From positions 75,617,561 to 75,681,560 of the forward strand of contig NC_088775.1 in the NCBI RefSeq assembly GCF_954871325.1: a stretch of DNA of 64,000 nucleotides, given 5' to 3'. The notes beneath the pieces were generated by a model. It did not search any database. It saw only the letters and a program-made list of their open reading frames with translations, and was not told where the DNA came from. This document shows positions 34,276 to 46,525 of this stretch, piece by piece. The position numbers were made by a program, and so were the translations under genes. Numbering within the stretch: the stretch's first letter is position 1; each line of letters opens with the position of its first letter. Source of the stretch: Gordionus sp. m RMFG-2023 (lineage: Eukaryota; Nematomorpha; Gordioida; Chordodea; Parachordodidae).

Positions 34276-36279
34276 AATACTCGACCTCGAGTTAACGACT
34301 TTAGTTTGTTACTAGAGTCCACGATTCGAGTTTATGAATCTAGAGAATTCCTTGAAAAAAAATCCCCGTTTTTTAAGATATTAAAAATTACAAAATTAAT
34401 AAAAATAGGAGAAAAAATTCCCTATAAATATATCCACGGAATAAAAATCCTCAAATAAAATATTTGAAAATTTTGAGTAAATCAATTTCGGGGAATTATT
34501 TTCGAAGAATTATTTTTGGGGTTTCCGGGAATTATTTTCTCTTAGCCGAGTTTATAACGGGAGTTTAAGATTTTGAGTCGACTTTTTCAACCCAAAAATT
34601 ATTTTTTTAATATATATTTTATTAAATTATGCGATTATTTGAAATTGAAAATAAAATGGATTTAAAATTTTAAAAATAAATATATTATTTTAAAAAAATT
34701 AAAAGAAATATTGAAATAATTTAAGAAAAGATTTTTATTTATTAATATGTTATCCAAAAAATGGAAAAAAACTTTATAAACCCTAATGATATATCAACCC
34801 AATATGGAGAGATCTTAAAGCAAGCATCCCCAGAAATGGAAGAAAATCTTCCTCTCATTTATATATATATGAATATCCCTATTTTCGTAATATTAAAAAT
34901 ATATCTAATATAAATAAATTAATTAAATTTTTAATTGGTATAAATTTATATAGAACTATTTTTGTTTTTCCTTAAATATATTTATATTATCATTGTATAT
35001 GTATTATGCTTATTCAAATAAATTGATTAATTATTAAAAAAAAAATATTAAAAATAATAAATAAATAATAAAATTAAAAATTTCCCCGTGATTCAGTGAG
35101 TTACCATATTTTTTAAGATAAAAATTTTGGTATCGTACCGCCTTTACTATTTTTTAGTTATAATTAGGTATTTTGTCGGCAAACTTTTCGCTAAATTTCG
35201 CTTAACCTTATAATTTGTATGCTCATAATAAGCTTAAAGTTTATATGCTCAAAGCTTAAAGTTTATTTATCTCAATTGGCACAGTATAAAAAAGAAGCTT
35301 TACTCTCTTAGGATAAAAAAAGATATAAAGTAAAATATGAATTATTATTTTATAATGTTCTTTAAAGAAGTGAACAAACTATTACAATTAGTTTCTAAAT
35401 GATTTTGTCTAGTTTATCATGTGTATTATTTGGTCAATCAGGCTCACCCTACCTTTTATGAATGATGAAATTGTTTTACATCTGATATTTATAAAATTGT
35501 TTTGCAATTAATATTTATAAAATTGTTTTGCATTTAATATTTATAGAATTGTTTTGTATTTAATATTATAAAATATTATTTACATTTAATATTGATATTA
35601 AAGATTATATTTTCTTCATTTGTGTGATTATTTAATGAAATTATATGTGTATACTGAGTATCAATGTTTGTTATTATATATTATATTTTCTTCATTTGTT
35701 TGATTATTTAATGAAATTATATGTGTATACTGAGTATCAATGTTTGTTATTATATATTATTTTTTACTATGAAAATATGACTTCACATTAATTCATTATT
35801 TGATATATAATTATAATATATTATAAGATTTAATATATTTGCAAAAGTCATTATAAGAATTTATTTTGTTTTAATTTTAATAAATAATTTAATGTTATGA
35901 AAATGGAAAATGGAGTAGAATTTGTAATATTAATATATAAGAGGTATATGACTGAAACTTAAAGCTAAAATATGATATTATTAGATACCTATTTATCAAC
36001 ATTAGTTTCACATACTTCTCAAAATAAAAAACATCTTAAATAAAAATTACTCAAATTACTGATATAAGATTTTTTATAATGAATAAAATTAATAGATACT
36101 CCTAGATCTACACAAACCCAGCTATTTATGAAAGTAATTGTGGAATGGATAGATTGCAATATTTATTATAAATCTCTCACTTCAAACTTATAGGGGCCAT
36201 TTTGACAGCCATTTTAGCTTATTAGCTTTTTTAACATTTTTTAATAGTAGTAATAGCGGCCCATAACCAAAAATTTTAT
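34276..36279. other. AT-rich spacer with a short tandem duplication
   Basis: No gene is seen. At about 35600-35765 an 80-bp unit with ATGTGTATACTGAGTATCAA is duplicated in tandem almost perfectly. The rest is low-complexity A/T. Confidence 0.45.
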
Positions 36280-36284
36280 ATTAC

Positions 36285-36658
36285 TGTTGTAGTATTATGT
36301 GTATTTAAATTATTATTACAATAATGTCAAGGATATATTGTATTTTTATATGAAAAAGAAATAATGTCAAGGATATATTGTATTTTTATATATGAAAAAG
36401 AGATAATGTGAAGGTTGTAATTTATTTTTATATGAAAAAAGAAAAAATGTTTTTAGTTAATTTTTTTCGCGTTATAAGATTGATTTTTGTTTCATCACGT
36501 AGTTTGAATAATAATTTTTTTTATGAAATAATTTTTTTTTATAAACAGTATAATATAGAAATAAAAGTATAAGTGTTTTACCGTTTAATTAACCAAATCT
36601 ACAAAAAGTTATAAGAGTCTACTAAGAATAAGAGTTAAGATAGCTACAAAAAGTGGTG
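36285..36658 (+). repeat. 5' LTR of the Ty3/gypsy element
   Basis: 374 bp, TG...CA bounded. It contains two copies of AATGTCAAGGATATATTG. Just inside it lies TGGTGCATGAACC, the likely primer-binding site position. Confidence 0.9.
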
Positions 36659-39600
36659 CATGAACCTTGAACATATACTGGGACACAAGGCAAAGGAATA
36701 TATTCTTAAAAATAAAAGGTAAAATTTTTTTTACAATATATAAAATGATGTGCATTCAAATAATTTTGATATTATTAATTATATTAAGTTTAATATATTG
36801 TCTAACTTTTAGCAATGTTAAAATATTTATAATAAAAGTTTTAATAAATTTTTTATAAATTTGTGGATAAAGAATAAATGTTTAATTATAAAAGAAGTAT
36901 AAAAACACAAAAGTATGTGGAAATGGTTTCACAGAGAAATAATTGTATTATAGTTGTAGTAATGATATGTTTATGGATAGTTGGTATTATGTTTTATCGG
37001 AAAAAAATAAAAAGAGTTATAGAAAGAGATAGAATAAAAATTACGGAGGAAATTGAAATGAAAAATAATGAAATTGAAAAAGGAAAAAATGAAAGGGAAG
37101 TAAAAAACGTTAATGAAAATGAAAGAATTACGGAAGAGATGTTAAATTTAAAAGATGAAATATGGAAAATGTTACATGAAAATATGGTAGAAAAAATGAG
37201 GAAAAGTATCAATATTTTTAGATTGGGAGAGGAACGAAAAGATATTGATAATAAAAGAGAAATAGAGATTAAAGATTAAAGATGAAAATGGAATAAGAAA
37301 TGATAAACGAAATAATTATGTTCATAAAGAAAATTGTGAGAGAAGGTATGAAAGGGATTTCAAAAGAGAAGATCGAATGAATGATAAGGAATACGATTAT
37401 TTTAAAGAGTATAATACGCCAATGAACTTGCAGAGAAATGAAGAGAAAATTGGGAAAAAGAAAATTTTTTCCGAAATAGATTTAATCGTCCGAAGATTAA
37501 TATGCAAAATGTAAGATGTTATTCATGTGGAGAATTGGGGCATATAAGTAGAAATTGCGTTCAGAACGGTGCAATGTTTAACACGCAACCGATTAAATGT
37601 AATAGATGTGGAGGAGTTGGACATAGTAGTGAAAAATGTTATGTTCCGACGTATCGTATTATTGGAAATAATTAAAGAACATTTCAATGTGAAAGATGTG
37701 GAAAAATGGGACATGTTAAAGAGAATTGTTATGTAAGAGAACCGATAAATGGGGAAGCATTTCCGGCAGTGAAATACTTAGCACCGGCATCTAATGTAAG
37801 AATGATACAAAATAATGATATTTTGAAGGAAGGTAAAGATGAAAGTATGTGTTTTAAGTGTAGAAAGGAAGGACATCGGGCTTTAGAATGTCGAGAGAGG
37901 TGACTAAATGATAGCGAAAATAGTAAAATGGAAGTTATTAGATTAAACAATGAAACGAAATTTCGGATCGGTGGAAATGTAGAAGTTAAAAGAAATTTAG
38001 TAGATAAAAGAAATGTAAATTTGGTAAATGGTGAAAATATGAAAAATTATAGAATTCCTTATTTTAAAATTAGAGGACAAAAGTGAGAAGGATAAATGTC
38101 CTCGTGTAGAAGTAGTTGTAGGAAGTAGAGAGATATCTTGCTATTGGATACAGGTGCTGCGATATCGATTATAAGTTATGAAAATTATTGTGAATATTGG
38201 CCAGAAGAGAATATAATTGAAGAGGAGATGATAGTTAAACAGTTTGATGGATCGGAAATAAAGGTTTTAGGAAAAATTGAAGTACCGTTTGTGATAAATG
38301 GTATAGTTGATTATTTAAATTTGTGGATTGTTGATTATTTAAATTTGTGGATTGTTGATAAAAAAGTGGAGACGATCTGGGGTGGGAATGGATTGTTAAG
38401 ATTGGTCCATTAAATAATTTTTGGGGTATTTTTTCAAATGAAATTAAACGAGATGAAATGGTTAAAGTTCACAACGTTGAAATAGAAAATCAAGAATTGT
38501 GTCATATTAAAGATGAAATCATTGGAAATGGTATGATGGGTAATCGGGAAAGTGAGTTTGTAAAAGAAAATATTTCTCAAACGTGGATAGTTCCAGTTAA
38601 AAAAAGAAAGGTAAGATATGCTGAGTTCTCGCAAAGTGTTAATATTATGGAAAATGATAAACATAGAGAGGTAAAAAAAAGAAATACCTTGTAGAAAATG
38701 TATTAATAAGAGAAATAATAAGGAAATAAAAATAGTCACGAAAATAGAAGAAATAGAGGAGAAAATAATTAGTCAAGAAATGTGTAAGGAACTGGATAAT
38801 GAAAAGAAAGATATTCCAGGGTTACCGAATTTCCCGGCGAAATTTGTAAGAAAAAAAAGAGGAAAAAGAGATTAATGGAGAGGAAGGAAAGGAACAATTG
38901 TCGAATTTGGAAAATTGGAGGCTTGCAGTGGCAGTTTTAATGAATAGTTATAGTAAAATTTTTGAGGAGAAATTAGGGTGTTTAGTGGATTATGAAGTTG
39001 ATCTCCGTTTAAATAAGGTTTTGTACCGCAGTATTATCCGGTGCGAAGAGTTCCATTTGAATAGAGGGTGGAAATAGAAAAAGAGTTAGATAACTGGGTG
39101 AAAGATGGAATTATTTGTCCTATTGGTTACAGTGAATGGGCAACTCCGTTGGTTCCTGTTAGAAAGGCCAATGGAAAATTGAGGTTATGTGCAGATTTTA
39201 GGGTGACCTTGAATCCTTGAGTGGTAGAGGTGAAATATCCGCTACCGCGAATGGAAGAAATTTTGGCCAGTTTGAAAGGGGGAAAATATTTTTCCAAGAT
39301 TAATTTTTCGTGTGCATATTTGCAATTACCGATGACAAAAACGACTAGGAAGTTGTTGACGATTACGACATTCAAGAGATTGATTACATTTTGTCGATTA
39401 CCATTTGGGTTAAGTGTATCAGCCCCTATTTTTCAGCGGACAATGGCTGCTGTTTTCCAAGGTTTGGAGGGTGTTTTTTATTATATGGATGATGTTTTGG
39501 TTGTAGGAATAACGATAAAACAACATGATGATAGGCTAGAAGAAGTATTTATTAGAATTCGAAATAAAAGATTAAAAGCGAGTCGTGAAAAGAGTGTGTT

Positions 39601-41883
39601 GGGAGTAACTGAAGTAACATATTTGGGTCATAGAATTAATGGAATGGAGGTTAAACCTTTAGATAAGAATTTGTTGAGTATTGCGAATTTGAATAGGCCG
39701 ATCAGTAAAGTAGAGGTCCAATCGTTTATTGAATGGTAAATTATTACCATCGGTTTATATCGAGTTTTGCGGAAATAGCAGCTCCTATGAATTATTAAGG
39801 AAAGGGGTACATTTTGAATAAAAAGAGAAACAAGAGATTGCTTTCAGAAGGTTAAAGGAGAGAATTGGGAAAGAGCCCATTCTAGTGTGTTTTAATAGTG
39901 ATCTGGAAGTAGTTTTGGCTGTAGATGCATGTAATAGAGGAGTATGTGGGGCGATGTTGCATTTGATAGATGGAATAGAAAGACCGGTTTTATTTTTCTC
40001 GAGAGTGTTTCGAGAGGTAGAAAAGCGGTATTCAGTGATAGAGCAGGAGGCTTTGACTGTGATTTTTGGGTTAACGAAATGTCGCGAATACCTTATAGGT
40101 AGAAGTTTGTTATTTTTACAGATCATGAGCCGTTGATACATTTATTTAAAAAGGATAACAAAGAATTGATGTTATCGCCTCGACTTCAGCGATAGTTATT
40201 GTTAGTAGGAAGTTTTGATTTGGATTTAAAATATCGAAGGGGAAAAGAGAACCAGTTACCTGATATTTTGTCGAGGTTAGGTGCGGGCGAAAGTTTGGAT
40301 GAATCGGTGGTTTTGAAAAGTGATAATCGGGAAGAATGTCTTGTACGTACGGTAATGCGAAGTATAAAAGGTAGCCCAACGACATGGGAAGATATACAAA
40401 GGTTTACAAGGAAAGATAGGGAATAGTTAAATTATGTCTAATGGGAAAAAGATCATGGAAAGATGATGATAAAGTCCTCAAAAATATTGAAGCAGAATTA
40501 ACTATAGTGGACGATTGTATTATGAGGGGACCCCGAGCTGTTATACACCGGAAATTGAGGGTGAAAATTTTGAATGTTATACATGCGGGTCATCAAGGAG
40601 TTACACGTATGAAACAATGGGGAAGAGAGTACGTATGGTGGCCGAAAATGAACGAGGATATTGATAAATTGGGAAAAGAATGTGAGATTTGCAATGCATG
40701 GTCTGACATGCCCGTAAGGATAAAAATAGTACATGGCCAAAAGTTATAGAACCAGGAGAGAGGGTTCATGTTGATTTTTTCGAATATGAAGGAAAAAAGT
40801 ATATATTAAGTGTAGATGCGTTCTCCAAATGGGTAGAATTTGAAGAAATTCATGGGTTAATGGCGAATATTGTGATTAAACATTTTTAAAACGTATGGTC
40901 GAAGTTTGGTATTCCGAAAACTGTGGTATCGGATGGGGGACCAGCTTTTATCGGTGAAGAATTCAAGAGATACTGTGAGAAAGCGGGTGTATATAATGTG
41001 TTAACGCCACCGTATCATCCCAGTTCCAATGGACAGGCGGAACGGATGGTAGCGACGGTTAAAGGATGGTTGAAGAAAACAAAAAGTGGAAAAGGAGAAA
41101 TGTGGGTGACGCATTTGTATTATAATAATGCGATGGGTAATGATGGTTTGTCTCCGGCTGAAAAAATGATAGGCCGGAAAGTAAGGATGTTTTTGGATAT
41201 GTTAATACCCAGTAAAACAGAGATAGTTGTGGAGGCTATTGATAGAAGAGAATTGGAATATACTGTGGGACAGTTAGTATGGATTAGATTACATGGAAGT
41301 AATGGGAGAAAGGAGTAGTAATAAAAAATTTGGGAAACAAATTAAATAGGGTAAAATTTGATGATAATAGTGAAGGTATCAGGCACAGGGATTAATTACG
41401 GAAGAGAGTGCATAGAAATGGTTAAAAGAGGAATTTGTAAAAAAGGAAAATATTTAAGGAAAGTTCCTGGTAAAGATGTAGATTTCAATGGTGTAAATAA
41501 TCGTGTAATCAAGAAGCAATCACTGTTCATGTAAAGAGTCTTGAAATCAAGAAGCAACCACTGCCCACATACATCGTATGTCCAATGTAAAAGAGGAACG
41601 ACACAATGTTAGGATGACAACAAATTTATGACGGATACTACGAAAATCCAATAAATGAAAGGAGGATGGCAAAGTTAGAATTGACCCTCTAAAAACAATA
41701 CTGAGAGGATTATCAAGATCTGATTGAGTGCATGAAGTGATAAAGAAGAAATAAAGACATAAAAATAATGTATAAAAAAAATATGTAAATCATTTATTGA
41801 ATGTTTATACGCTGATTAATTTTTTTGCTAGAGTGATATAAAAAATGTATATAATTTTGCCCAGGATTTTTGCTAAGAGGGCG

Positions 41884-42248
41884 TGTTGTAGTATTATGTG
41901 TATTTAAATTATTATCACAATAATGTCAAGGATATATTGTATTTTTATATGAAAAAGAAATAATGTCAAGGATATATTGTATTTTTATATATGAAAAAGA
42001 GATAATGTGAAGGTTGTAATATATTTTTATGTGAAAAAAAGAAAAAATGTTTTTAGTTAATTTTTTTCGCCTAATTATATTGATTTTTGTTTCATCGCGT
42101 AGTTTGAATAATAATTTTTTTTATGAAATAATTTTTTTTTATAAAGAGTATATTATAGAAATAAAAGTATAAGTGTTTTACCGTTTAATTAACCAAATCT
42201 ACAAAAAGTTATAAGAGTCTGCTAAGAATAAGAGTTAAGATAGCTACA
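41884..42248 (+). repeat. 3' LTR of the Ty3/gypsy element
   Basis: 365 bp, closely matching the 5' LTR with a small number of substitutions and indels. It is followed directly by the ATTAC target duplication. Confidence 0.9.
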
Positions 42249-44283
42249 ATTACTTAAATTAATTTAGTTTATAGACTATAAGTATTCCAAAGGTAGGTCA
42301 CAAACCTCATAATCTTCATTTAGAACCGCGGGGCTCAATATTCAGACCATAAATCCTAGGCGGAATTATTCTCCTCACCCTTGCTGCTAACGAAATACTG
42401 AAACAAGTTAATTATGCATTTTTAGAAAATGTTATTTTTTTAATGTTCGTTTCTATAATCACCTTAGGCAAGCCGATTTCAAAAAACGCAAACTATTTAT
42501 TAATGTCCCCTTTAGGTTCAAAAAAATATTATATGGTGTAGACGGTAATATTTAAAAATTATTTTACAACTATAATCAGACGGAATATTTTAACCGTTTT
42601 ACTCACAACCCCATGTATTCTAATTAAGCTATAAACTTCCGACCATTTTTATCTTATAGCTATGACATTAAGGAACATATTCATATTTTTTTAAAATAAT
42701 TATTTCTATCTAAGACAAAAAAAATACCCTCCAAAATCTGGATCCCAATTGCATTTCTATTCATCAATAATTTACAGCCATTTAAAGATAGAATAAGTAT
42801 ATATATTTTATAAAAATATTAATTCTTTTTTAAATTTATGTTAGATTATACTTTATTTTAAAATAGGATATATGCACTATTGAATTAAAAATATATATTA
42901 AAAAACAAATGAGTATATATTAAAAATTTAAATTTAAAAATCTAGGAAGGAAAACATAAAAAAGAACTAAGAGAAAAAAAAATATTAAAAAGGGAACATA
43001 TCACCCTAGAGAAGAGTGAATACTTAAAAAATTGGACCGACAGATTTCCAGAAAAATCTGCTGACGAAGGTAAAATCTTTGGGGTCCCTGAGATCTGTCT
43101 CACTTTTTTCCTATGATTTTAATGAAATTAAGGGCCTCACTTCCAAATATGCCTAGGGTATTATTATACTTTAAATATTTTTATTGATTGTTCAATTATA
43201 AAATAAAATAGATTATAAATACTTTTTTTTGCACAACATAAAAATTTAATAAAATGACAAATTAATTTCTTTATAATTGATAAATGAGGTTAGATAAAGC
43301 CGGAGAATCTTTTTCAAATTTTAGGAACTAACCTTTCTCACACTTGTAAGATTTAATATCTACTTGTAGTATATAAAATTATATTGAATTAATTTAATGC
43401 TAATGACATTCTCCTAGTATCGTGGAAAAATCATCTCTGTTGGGGTATGAGAATTATCGTAAGTAGAAGCTAAAAATTACAAAGTAAACTATGAATACTC
43501 TAATTAAAAGTACAGTGTATCACATGCTGTACTATTTTCATTCAGAAATATAACATTTTTTCAATTATATTAGTCTGAGCATCCTTATTATCTTCTCGCA
43601 TAATCCTTTGGTCTAAAAAATTAAGTTTGATAAAATGTGACTGATTCTCCAACTGATTAATAACTAGAGCCCATCATCTCATAATTATCATTTAAATTAA
43701 TTTTTTGAAGCCAATAATTTGAAATAGATAATGTTTTGGTATATTTCCTGTGAATGAAATAATGTAACATTTGTCATAATCGTCAATTTTTAACTATTTC
43801 ATTTTTTTCTAACGAAGATAGTTTAAAATAGATATTTAAGGGGAAAGATGATATTGAATATTGTCATAATTCTTATTTTTTTTTTACTATTACAATTTTT
43901 TATTGTTAAAAATGTATTATAAAATTACTAATAAAAAGAATTATATTTATTAACAAATATTTTTATGACCATATATTAAGGCCAAATAAAGGAAATTTAT
44001 AATTAAATTTTTAAATTGCAAATTAACCATTTATTTGTCAATACTAAATAGATAATAACCTATAAAGAATATTGTAAATAAAATCTTAGGCTTAGTCAGA
44101 ATTTTCCTAAGGGAATGAAATTAATAAATTTGTGAAGCCCCCCCCCCCTCCCTCAAACCCCTCTTTTAATTTGCCCGGCCTATGCAGGGTTTCTTTAGCC
44201 TATATATATAACAAGAAAATATTTATATAGAATAGGAGGTTAATTTTAATAAAAACAACTTATTCTCATTAATTAAAATTAAT

Positions 44284-44500
44284 GTTGTTAAACGGCTCGC
44301 TTTGAGCCGATTTTATAAAAAGGCTAACTCAATATTTCAGTGAGAAAAATATTTCCTATGCCTCGAGATTTTGATAATATATGTCTAGACCTTTGTTTTT
44401 TCTATGAGCAAAATCTTCAGGCTAGAGTTATATTTTTCTGGGTAAAATAATTAGTTAGCCGTTTTTAAAAATCGGCTCAAAACGAGCCTTTTAACCACAC
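44284..44500. mobile_element. Short MITE with about 50-bp inverted repeats
   Basis: The left end reads GTTGTTAAACGGCTCGCTTT and continues GAGCCGATTTTATAAAAAGG. The right end, reverse complemented, reads GTGTGGTTAAAAGGCTCGTT and continues TTGAGCCGATTTTTAAAAAC. The 217-bp element is non-coding and could fold into one hairpin. The superfamily is not determined. Confidence 0.75.
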
Positions 44501-45629
44501 TAATTAAAATGCACGAAATTTTTACCAAGAGTTGGTTTAAAAAACTAAGTCTGGAACAAATATCAAATTTATTTTTATTAGTTTGAATAAAATATAATAA
44601 ATTCATATATACATTAATATATCTTAAATAATATATTTAGTTTATCACTTTTTTAATTTTTTTTTAAAAAAAATATGAATTATTGTCATTAGTTATTTAA
44701 AAAATTTATTAACTTATACATTCTTTCTTTCAAATTATTTTTGATATATGTATATATTTTTATTTTGTTTATAACTCGGTTCCTTTTTTTGTGGGTCAAA
44801 AACTGAATGAAGAATTAATAAGTACTAGCTGTCACTAAATAGTAGCGCAAGTCAGATATTTAGATATTCTATATTTTTTATTTTAACAATATGTCAATTT
44901 TAGCAATTCTTATTAATTTTGCTTACAACTATTATTCTTTATTATCAACTAAAAAGATTAAAGTTAAATATACAATATAATTTTTGAAAAGATTTTAGAA
45001 TAAATGTCTAATATCACTTTTTAATCATAAGATTGGTTAAAGCACTCATAAGTATTAATAAAAACCTCAAGAATTTGCATATATAAAAATAGGGCTTCAA
45101 ATTCCTAGCCAACTTTAACGGAGATTATATAGATATTTTATATTTTACGGTAAAATCAAAAATAATACCTAATCAGAATTTTTCATAGAGGAAAGTAAAT
45201 TGGTCCAAGAGAGGGTCAAATGGAGGTTTTGCAGCAAAACCATAAAATATTTTTAGTAACCTCCCTTAAAATTTTTGGCTACCCAACTGCTATTATTATA
45301 GGCGATATAAAGGGGAGAGAGGTATGGAGACATTTCCTCCCCTATTACTTTAATCTATTACCCCCCCCCCCCTCCCCAAATCTCTATCTCACCTAAAATT
45401 TAAAATACATATCGAAAATATAGTCGTAGCCACTAATCAAAATTTTACCACCTTAATCTTTAGGAGGCCTGTGAATCCACCTATTATAGAGTTTTGGCTA
45501 TGTTGAATTACTAAATTTTAGATTGGGCTTTCATATTTTTTATCAAAAATGTTTTTTCAAAGAATCTTGTTTTTTTTATTATATAAATTTTATCTTTTAA
45601 AAAATAGTATGATATATAAATCAATATTA

Positions 45630-45845
45630 ATTAAAATAACATTTAAAAAATTAAAATGACATTTAAAAAATTAAAATGACATTTAAAAAATTAAAATGAC
45701 ATTTAAAAAATTAAAATGACATTTAAAAAATTAAATTGACATTTAAAAAATTAAAATGACATTTAAAAAATTAAAATGACATTTAAAAATTTAAAATGAC
45801 ATTTAAAAAATTAAAATGACATTTAAAAAATTAAAATGCCATTTA
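45630..45845 (+). repeat. 20-bp minisatellite, about 10 copies
   Basis: Nearly perfect tandem copies of TTAAAATGACATTTAAAAAA. There are very few differences between units, so the array is young or homogenised. Confidence 0.97.
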
Positions 45846-46428
45846 TAAAAAAATTATGTAAGCAATTTAAAAAAGACAAAAATACAGTCGTTGTTATAAA
45901 TATGATTAAATTTTACTTTTCTTTCAAATTCTAGTATAATATAGAGTGTACATTTTGGGGGATAGGGGAGAGCTTATATTCTTAAAATGTTAAAATTTCT
46001 GACATGAATTTATGCTTACCCCACCCCTCTGGTTACGTCTCTGCTGAAATCATAATTCTATAAAAAAGTTAGTATATTTAATAATTTTTCAAATATTTAG
46101 AACACTATCTTGTCAAATATTAAACAATAAATGATGGGTGGCAATCATATAATTTTAGGTAGTTTTTTTAAAATTGCATGGAAGAAAAAGTGAGCAGAAA
46201 TAACTTAACTTTATTATGTATATTGTTTATTTTTATTCTTTTCCACCTTTTGTTAAAATTTTGCACCTCTTAAGACCTTAATTAGGCGTACAGTTAAGAT
46301 TTTATAAATATAATGATGAACATTTTATAGTTTATATTATTTTCAACAAAATTTAACATTTAGTTTTGTAGGTGTTATTGGATATTTATTATTGTTCCCT
46401 ATTATTTTTTTTTAACTATTTTTTTCAG

Positions 46429-46525
46429 GTATTTTACCAAAAGTTGATAGCTCACCTTCACGCAGCTAAACTCTATGAATCCCTTTCATTAAGGCAAAAG
46501 GTTTTAGAGACAATTCCAGTTAAAA
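46429..46525 (+). CDS. NGLY1: NGLY1 exon a (pre-core helix)
   Basis: Acceptor TTTTTTTCAG. Encodes [18 protein letters not shown] and [11 protein letters not shown], ending in phase 1 before GTATAT. Earlier exons must exist but were not found. Confidence 0.8.

Larger units (their letters stand above)
36285..42248 (+). mobile_element. Ty3/gypsy LTR retrotransposon with both LTRs
   Basis: Two direct LTRs (36285-36658 and 41884-42248) start TGTTGTAGTATT and end GATAGCTACA. ATTAC flanks both sides (36280-36284 and 42249-42253), a perfect 5-bp target duplication. The interior (plus strand) holds a membrane-helix and coiled-coil segment (36878-37279), four CCHC zinc knuckles (37515-37900), an aspartic protease with LLDTGAA (38138), reverse transcriptase with FYYMDDVL (39475), RNase H (39885-40430) and integrase with an H2C2 zinc region and SNGQAERMV (41030). 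The order PR-RT-RH-IN is Ty3/gypsy. The two LTRs differ by only a few percent, so the insertion is moderately young. The coding region is broken in several places (about eight). Confidence 0.95.
42254..46428. other. Upstream or intronic region of the NGLY1 gene, repeat-bearing
   Basis: I found no convincing exon here and no PUB-domain exon. The 46429 exon begins with a strong acceptor, so part of this stretch is probably intron. It contains the MITE at 44284-44500, the 20-bp array at 45630-45845 and homopolymeric C-tracts near 44141 and 45361. Confidence 0.45.
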
